DNA of 64,000 bases from Solwaraspora sp. WMMD791. GTDB taxonomy: Bacteria; Actinomycetota; Actinomycetes; Mycobacteriales; Micromonosporaceae. Within the stretch, counting starts at the first letter, position 1, and each line of letters starts with the position of its first letter. The notes under the pieces were generated by a model that was not told where the DNA came from, made no database searches, and worked only from the letters and a program-made list of their open reading frames with translations. The DNA lies in contig NZ_CP120737.1 in assembly GCF_029581195.1 (NCBI RefSeq), positions 248,001-312,000 on the forward strand, given 5' to 3'. Positions 56,997-64,000 of the stretch are shown piece after piece. A program made the translations under genes and the position numbers.

Positions 56997-57953
56997 GGCG
57001 GCCAAGGGGCGGGCGTCGTGGTCGGTGGCCGCAGCAGCTTCCGGCGTCGCCTCTGCGGCCTCTGCCGCCCGCCCGCGGGTCGACCAGAGTGCCGCCAGGG
57101 TGGCCAGCCAAACCAGGCAGGCACCGAGCATGTGGGCGCTGACCAGCGCCACCGGCAGGTTGGTGAGGTACTGCACCACGCCGATCAGGCCCTGGGCCAG
57201 CTCGACGACGAGGAGGACCGTCGCCGCGCGTACCGCCGGGCGTCCGGCGCCGACCGCGCGCAGCGCGAACCACCAGGCGATCGAGAGCCCGATCAGCAGC
57301 GCCACCGAGTCGGCGTGCAGCTGGGACATGGCCTGCGGGTCCAGCCCGGTGCGCCCGGCGTCGGCGTCGCCGGCGTGCGGACCGCTACCGGTCACCACGG
57401 TACCGAGCACCAGCACCGCGAAGCTCACCGTGACGATCACGAAGGCGAGGTGACGCAGCGGCCGGGGCACGGTGTCGGCGTCGGTGCGGCCGTCGTCGCG
57501 GGCCCGTCGCCAGAGGGTGTACGCCACCGCCAGCGCCACCATCGACAACATGAAGTGCAGTGCGACGACCCACGGGTTGAGCTGCACCCGGACGCTGATC
57601 CCGCCGATCACGCCCTGCAGGATCACCAGGCCCAGTACGCCGAGCGCCGGCCCACGCAGGTCCGCCCGCCGGGGCCGGGCCGTCAACACCGCGAACAGGG
57701 TGGCGAGCGCGATCAGACCGACCAGGATGCCGAGCACCCGGTTGCCGAACTCGATGACGCCGAGGATGCCCATCTCGGGGGTGGTGACGTACGAGTCCTC
57801 GGTGCAGCGGGGCCAGGTCGGGCAGCCGAGCCCGGATCCGGTGAGTCGCACCCCGCCGCCGGTCACCACGATCGCCACGTTGGCGATCAGCGAGGCGAGG
57901 CTGAGCCTGCGTACCAGGGCGGGTGAGGCGAACTGCCGGCGGGAGTCGGTCAC
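56985..57953 (-). CDS. ctaA: Heme A synthase
   Basis: 322 residues with about eight helices. The N-terminal GGGVRLTGSGLGCPTWPRC segment has the conserved Arg/Cys pattern, and heme-ligand His residues lie in VVALHFMLSM and SQLHADSVA, with SAHMLGA later. It oxidises heme O to heme A. I choose the GTG at 57953, only 8 nt after the -10-like TACGAT, so the mRNA may be leaderless. The last ~25 residues are Ala-rich and end in a tandem-repeat region. Confidence 0.94.
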   Translation of the reverse strand: MTDSRRQFASPALVRRLSLASLIANVAIVVTGGGVRLTGSGLGCPTWPRCTEDSYVTTPEMGILGVIEFGNRVLGILVGLIALATLFAVLTARPRRADLRGPALGVLGLVILQGVIGGISVRVQLNPWVVALHFMLSMVALAVAYTLWRRARDDGRTDADTVPRPLRHLAFVIVTVSFAVLVLGTVVTGSGPHAGDADAGRTGLDPQAMSQLHADSVALLIGLSIAWWFALRAVGAGRPAVRAATVLLVVELAQGLIGVVQYLTNLPVALVSAHMLGACLVWLATLAALWSTRGRAAEAAEATPEAAAATDHDARPLAAARP

Positions 57954-58171
57954 GGTACGCAATCGTACGCATGTGGCCGACGCCACAGCGGCGCGGTGCG
58001 CGGCCGGACGACGGGCGCGGGTGGGTGCCGGTGCCGCCCTCGTCGCCTGCGGTGCGCGCCCGCCCGGGTACGGCCCGCCGGCATCGGCCGTCCGGGCACT
58101 TCCGGCGGCGGTGCGGTGGATCACCGGCAGCCTGTTTGCGGGTGCCCCCGGAAATACGTAACGTTGGCGTA

Positions 58172-58972
58172 GTGAAAAACAGGGTGGGTCTGCCGGTGGG
58201 CGGGTCGACGACCGGTGCGGTCGTCGCCGGCCCGGACGGGCGTACCCGTGACCGGCTGGTCACCCTGTTGCTGGAGCGAGGTGCGGCCACCGCCGCGCAG
58301 CTCGGTGCGGAGCTGGGCCTGAGCCCGGCGGCGATCCGCCGGCACCTGGACGCCATGCTCGCCGACGGCGACGTGGTGGCCCGCGACGCGCCGGCCCGCA
58401 GTGACCGTCGTCGGGGCCGCCCGGCGAAGGTCTTCCGGCTGACCGACACCGCGCGCTCCCGTCACGGGCGCTACCGCTACGACAGCATGGCCGCCGCGGC
58501 GCTGCGCTGGATCGCCGGCCACGGCGGCGACGCCGCCGTGGAGGAGTTCGCCGCCGCCCAGGTGGCAGGCCTGGAGGCCCGCTGCCGGGCGGCCATCGAC
58601 CAGGCGGGTGACGATCCGCTGGCCCGCGCCGAGGCACTCGCCGAGGCGCTCAGCGCGGAGGGCTACGCTGCCAACGCGTCCACGATCGCGTCCGGGGGGC
58701 AGTTGTGCCAGCACCACTGCCCCGTGGCGCATGTGGCGGCCGAGTTTCCCCAGCTGTGCGAGGCCGAGACCGCGGTGATCTCGCGTCTGATCGGCACCCA
58801 CGTGCAGCGCCTGGCCACCATTGCCCACGGTGACGGAGTGTGCACCACGCACATTCCGGACCCACGCCGGGCGGAGGCCACCTCGACCGGTGTCGCCGCG
58901 ACCTTGCGGCACGCACCCGACCGTTCCACACCGACCAACCACGTCACCAGCACTGTGAGGACAGATAGATGA
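58172..58972 (+). CDS. sufR: SUF operon repressor
   Basis: 266 residues. An N-terminal winged helix (about 25-75, [21 protein letters not shown]) is followed by a domain with three cysteines spaced CX3CX12C (Cys179, Cys183, Cys196; [18 protein letters not shown]), which should hold an iron-sulfur cluster. SufR represses the suf genes when its cluster is present. The GTG at 58172 lacks a ribosome site and closely follows TACGTA, so it may be leaderless. The stop overlaps sufB by 4 bp. Confidence 0.92.
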   Translation: MKNRVGLPVGGSTTGAVVAGPDGRTRDRLVTLLLERGAATAAQLGAELGLSPAAIRRHLDAMLADGDVVARDAPARSDRRRGRPAKVFRLTDTARSRHGRYRYDSMAAAALRWIAGHGGDAAVEEFAAAQVAGLEARCRAAIDQAGDDPLARAEALAEALSAEGYAANASTIASGGQLCQHHCPVAHVAAEFPQLCEAETAVISRLIGTHVQRLATIAHGDGVCTTHIPDPRRAEATSTGVAATLRHAPDRSTPTNHVTSTVRTDR

Positions 58973-60399
58973 CCGAGCAGACCGTCGCGCCCATCTCCCA
59001 GGAGGAGCACCTCGCGGCCCTCGGCCGGTACGAGTACGGCTGGGCCGACCGCGACGTGGCCGGTGCCGCCGCCACGCGAGGGCTCAACGAGGCGGTCGTG
59101 CGCGACATCTCCGCCAAGAAGAGCGAGCCGCAGTGGATGCTCGACCTGCGGCTCAAGGGTCTGCGGCTGTTCGGCCGCAAGCCGATGCCGGCCTGGGGTG
59201 CCGACCTGACCGGGATCGACTTCGACAACATCAAGTACTTCGTGCGCTCCACCGAGAAGCAGGCCACCAGCTGGGAGGAACTGCCGGAGGAGATCAAGAA
59301 CACCTACGACAAGCTGGGCATCCCGGAGGCCGAGAAGCAGCGGCTGATCGCCGGCGTCGCCGCCCAGTACGAGTCGGAGGTGGTCTACCACAAGATCCGG
59401 GAGGACCTGGAGGAGCAGGGGGTCGTCTTCCTCGACACCGACACCGCTCTCAAGGAGCACGAGGACCTCTTCAAGGAGTACTTCGGCACCGTCATCCCGG
59501 TCGGTGACAACAAGTTCGCCGCGCTGAACACCTCGGTCTGGTCCGGCGGATCGTTCATCTACGTGCCGAAGGGCGTGCACGTCGAGATCCCGCTGCAGGC
59601 CTACTTCCGGATCAACACCGAGAACATGGGCCAGTTCGAGCGGACCCTGATCATCGTCGACGAAGGTGCCTACGTGCACTACGTCGAGGGCTGCACCGCA
59701 CCGATCTACTCCTCCGACTCGCTGCACTCCGCCGTGGTCGAGATCATCGTGAAGAAGAACGCCCGCTGCCGCTACACGACCATCCAGAACTGGTCCAACA
59801 ACGTCTACAACCTGGTCACCAAGCGGGCCGTCTGCCACGAAGGCGCGACCATGGAGTGGATCGACGGCAACATCGGTTCCAAGGTCACCATGAAGTACCC
59901 GGCGGTCTACATGACCGGCGCGCACGCCAAGGGCGAGGTGCTCTCGGTGGCGATGGCCGGCGAGGGGCAGCACCAGGACGCCGGCGCGAAGATGGTGCAC
60001 GCGGCCCCGCACACCTCCTCGACGATCGTCTCCAAGTCGATCGCCCGGGGCGGCGGGCGCACCTCCTACCGTGGCCTGGTCCAGGTCCTGGAGGGTTCGC
60101 AGCACAGCCGGTCCACGGTCAAGTGCGACGCCCTGCTGGTCGACGCGATCTCCCGGTCGGACACCTACCCGTACGTCGACATCCGCGAGGACGACGTGGC
60201 CATGGGGCACGAGGCGACCGTCTCCAAGGTCAGTGAGGACCAGCTGTTCTACCTGATGAGCCGGGGCCTGAGCGAGGACGAGGCGATGGCCATGATCGTG
60301 CGTGGCTTCATCGAGCCGATCGCCAAGGAACTCCCCATGGAGTACGCCCTGGAGCTCAACCGCCTCATCGAGCTGCAGATGGAGGGCGCGGTCGGCTGA
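58969..60399 (+). CDS. sufB: Fe-S cluster assembly scaffold SufB
   Basis: 476 residues. Core beta-helix segments such as [40 protein letters not shown] and the C-terminal helix region [20 protein letters not shown] are typical. With SufC and SufD it forms the scaffold on which new clusters are built. The ATG overlaps the sufR stop. Confidence 0.97.
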   Translation: MTEQTVAPISQEEHLAALGRYEYGWADRDVAGAAATRGLNEAVVRDISAKKSEPQWMLDLRLKGLRLFGRKPMPAWGADLTGIDFDNIKYFVRSTEKQATSWEELPEEIKNTYDKLGIPEAEKQRLIAGVAAQYESEVVYHKIREDLEEQGVVFLDTDTALKEHEDLFKEYFGTVIPVGDNKFAALNTSVWSGGSFIYVPKGVHVEIPLQAYFRINTENMGQFERTLIIVDEGAYVHYVEGCTAPIYSSDSLHSAVVEIIVKKNARCRYTTIQNWSNNVYNLVTKRAVCHEGATMEWIDGNIGSKVTMKYPAVYMTGAHAKGEVLSVAMAGEGQHQDAGAKMVHAAPHTSSTIVSKSIARGGGRTSYRGLVQVLEGSQHSRSTVKCDALLVDAISRSDTYPYVDIREDDVAMGHEATVSKVSEDQLFYLMSRGLSEDEAMAMIVRGFIEPIAKELPMEYALELNRLIELQMEGAVG

Positions 60400-60425
60400 C
60401 CCGACCCTGCCCGTACCCGTCGCCT

Positions 60426-60475
60426 GTGCGCACCGGCCGTTGACAAGCCGGTGTGCACCGGCCGTCGAGAAACCG
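60426..60475. repeat. 25-bp tandem repeat between sufB and sufD
   Basis: Two adjacent 25-bp copies (60426-60450 and 60451-60475) differ at four positions; both contain GCACCGGCCGT. They fill most of the 92-bp sufB-sufD spacer, ending 16 bp before the sufD start. Confidence 0.8.
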
Positions 60476-60491
60476 CCGAGAACAGGAAGAG

Positions 60492-61739
60492 ATGACTATT
60501 CAGGCCTCCGCGCCGCCGAAGACCAAGTCCCAGGCGCTGCGCTCACACGACGTCGCCGACTTCCCGGCCATCACCGGCCTGGAGGAGGAGTGGCGGTTCA
60601 CCCCGCTCAAGCGGTTGCGCGGGCTCGCCACCGGGACCCCGGCGGCCACCGGGTCGGTCACCCACCGGTACGCCGACCTGCCCGCCGGCGTGACGGCGCG
60701 CCGCGTCGACCGCTCCGATCCCCGCATCGGCAGCGTGCTGACCCCGTTCGACCGGATCAGCGCGCTCGCCTACGGGCTCGCCGCCGACGCACTGCTGGTC
60801 GAAGTGGCCCCCGAGGCCACCCCGGCGCAGGCCGCGGTGGTCCGGGTCAGCGGTGACGGCACGGACGCGATCGCGTACGGCCACACCCTGGTCGACGTCG
60901 GCCGGTTCGCCGAGGCGACGCTGGTCCTCGAGCAGGTCGGTGCGACCACGTTGGCCGACAACGTCGAGGTGATCGTCGGTGACGGTGCCGCGCTGACCCT
61001 GGTCACCGTCGCGGACTGGGCGTCCGACGCGGTGCAGGCGCAGCACGTGAAGTTCCGGATCGGCCGCGACGCCCGGGTCGTCCACGTGCAGGTGACCCTC
61101 GGTGGGGACCTGGTCCGGCAGTTCACCAGCGTCGAGTACACCGCCCGGGGCGGCGACGCCGAACTGTTCGGCCTCTACTTCGCCGACGCCGGCCAGCACC
61201 TGGAGCACCGGCAGCTGGTGGACCACACGGTGCCCGACTGCCGCAGCAACGTCGGCTACCGGGGGGCGCTGCAGGGCGCCAGCGCGCACACCGTCTGGGT
61301 CGGCGACGTGCTGATCCGCGCCGAGGCGACCGGCACCGACACGTACGAGATCAACCGGAACCTGCTGCTGACCGATGGCGCCCGCGCCGACTCGGTGCCC
61401 AACCTGGAGATCGAGACCGGCGAGGTGGCCGGGGCCGGGCACGCCAGCGCCACCGGCCGGTTCGACGACGAGCAGCTGTTCTACCTGATGGCCCGGGGCA
61501 TCCCGGAGGCCGAGGCCCGCAAGCTGGTGGTCCGGGGCTTCTTCGCCGAGCTGGTGAACAAGATCCCGGTCGCCGAGCTGCGGGATCGGCTCGGCGACGC
61601 CATCGAGCAGCGACTCGTGCGCGCCGAAGCGGTCGCCGAGGCCGGCGCCGAGACCACCGGCGCCCCGGCTGTGACCGGTGCCGGTGTGACGCCGACCGTA
61701 CCGGGCCAGCCCGGAGTGGTCGCCGAGGAGATCCGCTGA
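60492..61739 (+). CDS. sufD: Fe-S cluster assembly protein SufD
   Basis: 415 residues. The C-terminal core matches SufB-type folds (RNLLLTDGARADSVPNLEI, ASATGRFDDEQLFYLMARGI, EARKLVVRGFFAELVNKIP). The N-terminus is shorter and variable, and the last ~40 residues form an Ala/Thr/Pro-rich tail. It is the partner of SufB in the SufBC2D complex. ATG at 60492 with AGGAAGAG close upstream. Confidence 0.95.
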   Translation: MTIQASAPPKTKSQALRSHDVADFPAITGLEEEWRFTPLKRLRGLATGTPAATGSVTHRYADLPAGVTARRVDRSDPRIGSVLTPFDRISALAYGLAADALLVEVAPEATPAQAAVVRVSGDGTDAIAYGHTLVDVGRFAEATLVLEQVGATTLADNVEVIVGDGAALTLVTVADWASDAVQAQHVKFRIGRDARVVHVQVTLGGDLVRQFTSVEYTARGGDAELFGLYFADAGQHLEHRQLVDHTVPDCRSNVGYRGALQGASAHTVWVGDVLIRAEATGTDTYEINRNLLLTDGARADSVPNLEIETGEVAGAGHASATGRFDDEQLFYLMARGIPEAEARKLVVRGFFAELVNKIPVAELRDRLGDAIEQRLVRAEAVAEAGAETTGAPAVTGAGVTPTVPGQPGVVAEEIR

Positions 61740-61741
61740 CC

Positions 61742-62080
61742 ATGTCCGACCTGATCCGGGTCTGCGCCACCGCCGAGATCCCGTCCGGGTCGGCGGTCAG
61801 CGCCGACATCGACGGCGTACCGGTCGCCGTCGTGCACACCGACGAGGGCGCCTTCCACGCGGTGCACGACCAGTGTTCGCACGCCGCGGTCGCCCTCTCC
61901 GAGGGCGAGGTCGACGGCTGCACCCTGGAGTGCTGGCTGCACGGTTCCCGGTTCGACCTGCGGACCGGGCAGCCCACCGGCCTGCCCGCCACCGAACCCG
62001 TCCCCGTCTTTCCCGTCGAGATCCGCGACGGCGACATCTACGTCAGTCTGACGCCGAGCAATGGAGTAGCCGTACCATGA
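61742..62080 (+). CDS. Rieske [2Fe-2S] ferredoxin of the suf operon
   Basis: 112-residue soluble Rieske domain. Ligands are in QCSHAAVALSEG (CxH) and LECWLHGSRFDL (CxxH). It resembles ferredoxin subunits of non-heme oxygenases, but between sufD and sufC it probably serves cluster assembly or electron supply. It starts 2 bp after the sufD stop and overlaps sufC by 4 bp. Confidence 0.92.
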   Translation: MSDLIRVCATAEIPSGSAVSADIDGVPVAVVHTDEGAFHAVHDQCSHAAVALSEGEVDGCTLECWLHGSRFDLRTGQPTGLPATEPVPVFPVEIRDGDIYVSLTPSNGVAVP

Positions 62081-62850
62081 GCGTTCTGGAGATCCGCGAC
62101 CTGCAGGTGTCGGTCAAGCTGCCGGAAGGCGAGCTCAAGCCGATCCTGGCCGGGGTGACGTTGACCATCCGGTCGGGGGAGACACACGCCATCATGGGCC
62201 CGAACGGCTCCGGCAAGTCGACGCTGGCGTACTCGATCGCCGGCCACCCCAAGTATGAGATCACCGGTGGTGAGGTGCTGCTCGACGGCACCGACGTGCT
62301 GGCCATGTCGGTCGACGAGCGGGCTCGTGCCGGGCTGTTCCTCGCCATGCAGTACCCGGTCGAGGTGCCCGGGGTGTCGGTGGCGAACTTCCTGCGTACC
62401 GCCAAGACCGCGGTCGACGGCACCGCGCCGAAGCTGCGCACCTGGGCCGGTGAGCTGCGCGGTGCCATGGAGCGGCTGCAGATGGACCCGGCGTTCGCCC
62501 AGCGCAACGTCAACGAGGGCTTCTCCGGTGGCGAGAAGAAGCGGCACGAGATCGTGCAGCTGGAGCTACTCAAGCCGAAGATGGCCATCCTCGACGAGAC
62601 CGACTCCGGGCTCGACATCGACGCGCTGCGGGTGGTCAGCGAAGGGGTCAACCGGGTACGGGAGGCGGGCCAGACCGGTCTGCTGCTGATCACCCACTAC
62701 ACCCGGATCCTGCGCTACATCAAGCCGGACTTCGTGCACGTCTTCGTTGGCGGCCGGATCGTCGAGGAGGGCGGCCCGGAGCTGGCGGAGAAGCTGGAGG
62801 CCGAAGGCTACGAGCGGTACGTCGCGGGTGCCGGCACGGCTGCGGCCTGA
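62077..62850 (+). CDS. sufC: Fe-S cluster assembly ATPase SufC
   Basis: 257 residues of the ABC type. Walker A IMGPNGSGKSTL, signature FSGGEKKRHEI and Walker B MAILDETDSGLDID are all present. It drives rearrangement of the SufBD scaffold. The ATG overlaps the stop of the Rieske gene. It lies before sufS. Confidence 0.97.
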   Translation: MSVLEIRDLQVSVKLPEGELKPILAGVTLTIRSGETHAIMGPNGSGKSTLAYSIAGHPKYEITGGEVLLDGTDVLAMSVDERARAGLFLAMQYPVEVPGVSVANFLRTAKTAVDGTAPKLRTWAGELRGAMERLQMDPAFAQRNVNEGFSGGEKKRHEIVQLELLKPKMAILDETDSGLDIDALRVVSEGVNRVREAGQTGLLLITHYTRILRYIKPDFVHVFVGGRIVEEGGPELAEKLEAEGYERYVAGAGTAAA

Positions 62851-62903
62851 CCGACCGCGCCGGGACCACCTCACGATCCGTGCAGAAGGGCGGCGTCGAG
62901 CCG

Positions 62904-64000
62904 ATGAGCACCATAGCCATCCCCCGGGACACGCCGGCCCCCGACGGTCCAACCGTGTTGGACGTCGATGCGGTCCGTGCCGACTTCCCGATCCTCGGCC
63001 GGCAGGTCAACGGCCACCCGTTGGTGTACCTGGACAGCGCCAACACCTCGCAGAAACCCCGCCAGGTGCTCGACGCGCTGTCCGACTACTACCAGCAGCA
63101 CAACGCCAACGTCGCCCGCTCGGTGCACACTCTGGGCACCGAGTCGACCGAGGCGTACGAGGGTGCCCGGGCGAAGCTGGCCGCGTTCATCGGCGCGGCC
63201 AGCCCGGACGAGGTCGTCTTCACCAAGAACTCCACCGAGGCGATCAACCTCGTCGCGTACGCCTTCGCCAACGCCTCGACCGGCGCTGGCGCCGGCACCG
63301 ACCCCCGGTTGCGGCTCGGCCCCGGCGACGAGGTGGTGATCTCCGAGATGGAGCACCACTCCAACATCGTCCCCTGGCAGTTGCTGTGCGAACGCACCGG
63401 TGCCACGCTGCGCTGGTTCGGGCTGACCTCCGACGGTCGACTCGACGAGTCGGACCTGACCGGGCTGATCACCGAGCGGACCAAACTGGTCTCCCTGGTG
63501 CACATGTCGAACATCCTCGGCACGGTCAACGACCTGTCCGCCATCACCCGCCGGGTCCGGCAGGTCGGTGCTCTGCTGCTGCTGGACTGCTCCCAGTCGG
63601 TGCCGCACCGGCCGGTGGACGTGGCGGCGCTGGACGCCGACTTCATCGCCTTCACCGGGCACAAGATGTGCGGGCCGACCGGGATCGGGGTGCTGTGGGG
63701 CCGGGCGGCGCTGCTCGCCGTGATGCCGCCGGTGCTCGGCGGCGGCTCGATGATCGAGACGGTGTCGATGAGCGGATCCACGTTCGCCCCGCCGCCGGCC
63801 CGGTTCGAGGCCGGTACGCCGCCGATCGCCCAGGCGGTCGGTCTCGGCGCCGCCGTCGACTACCTCACCGCGCTGGGCATGCCGGCGGTCGCCGCGCACG
63901 AGGAGCGGATCACCGCGTACGCCCTGGACGCCCTGGCCACCGTGCCGGGTCTGCGGATCGTCGGCCCGCCGACGCCGGCCGGGCGGGGCGGCACGGTGTC
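62904..64000 (+). CDS. sufS: Cysteine desulfurase SufS, 3' end beyond the window
   Basis: The first ~365 residues are visible. The PLP-binding Lys lies in FIAFTGHKMCGPTGIGVLW, and EMEHHSNIVPWQ and RFEAGTPPIAQAVGLG are typical class V aminotransferase motifs. It removes sulfur from cysteine as a persulfide for cluster assembly. The ATG at 62904 has only a weak ribosome site; an in-frame GTG at 62880 is possible. The active-site Cys near the C-terminus is probably outside the window. Confidence 0.95.
   Translation, partial: MSTIAIPRDTPAPDGPTVLDVDAVRADFPILGRQVNGHPLVYLDSANTSQKPRQVLDALSDYYQQHNANVARSVHTLGTESTEAYEGARAKLAAFIGAASPDEVVFTKNSTEAINLVAYAFANASTGAGAGTDPRLRLGPGDEVVISEMEHHSNIVPWQLLCERTGATLRWFGLTSDGRLDESDLTGLITERTKLVSLVHMSNILGTVNDLSAITRRVRQVGALLLLDCSQSVPHRPVDVAALDADFIAFTGHKMCGPTGIGVLWGRAALLAVMPPVLGGGSMIETVSMSGSTFAPPPARFEAGTPPIAQAVGLGAAVDYLTALGMPAVAAHEERITAYALDALATVPGLRIVGPPTPAGRGGTV

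Noticed and set aside
56900-57142. Small Val/Trp/Arg-rich frames over the ctaA-end repeats
   Set aside because: They only translate the tandem repeat units and have no ribosome site or family resemblance.

Overview
The window is very GC-rich, starts many genes with GTG, and has long antisense shadow frames. It carries marker genes typical of actinomycetes: whiA, rbpA, ramB, opcA, a helix-turn-helix/DUF397 pair, and the actinobacterial sufR-B-D-Rieske-C-S order. Gene content and order fit the Micromonosporaceae (Micromonospora or a close relative). This is inferred from gene families, not from a database match. I saw no rRNA, tRNA, CRISPR array, prophage or insertion sequence.

Layout. 1-4.8 kb: tail of a DJ-1/PfpI protein, then the glyoxylate bypass (aceA-aceB) facing its probable repressor ramB. 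4.8-7.6 kb: a secreted GH43-CBM13 enzyme, probably an exo-galactanase, followed by a ROK regulator. 7.9-11.6 kb: a nitroreductase and a tightly coupled pair of membrane SPFH proteins. 11.6-13.4 kb: a GH43 glycosidase whose C-terminal domain is lost and replaced by a frameshifted Hsp70-like fragment. 13.4-16.4 kb: an MBL-fold hydrolase, a Cys-rich short ORF before rsgA, and an LCP ligase. 16.9-22.7 kb: uvrA, a Tat/lipoprotein Rieske protein and uvrC. 22.8-29.9 kb: the housekeeping run rapZ-yvcK-whiA-gap-pgk-tpiA-secG-rbpA.

30-44.5 kb is an accessory region. It holds a frameshifted small gene, a sulfotransferase, an HTH/DUF397 pair, a three-gene ABC cassette, two antibiotic-type phosphotransferases, a HicA/HicB pair, a Nudix hydrolase, an alpha/beta hydrolase, a secreted GH64 beta-1,3-glucanase with a LacI-type operator, and two family 2 glycosyltransferases.

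44.7-53 kb is a pentose-phosphate operon read on the minus strand in the order tkt-tal-pgi-zwf-opcA-pgl. 53-58 kb carries heme O/A synthesis (ctaB, ctaA) around a small unknown gene and an APC permease. 58-64 kb is the SUF iron-sulfur assembly operon, cut by the window end inside sufS.

The main unusual items are the SPFH gene pair, the GH43/Hsp70 recombination scar, the Cys-rich short ORF with an 11-nt Shine-Dalgarno match before rsgA, tandem repeats made from the ctaA 3' end, a 25-bp tandem repeat between sufB and sufD, and repeated use of long perfect hairpins without a T-tract at gene ends.
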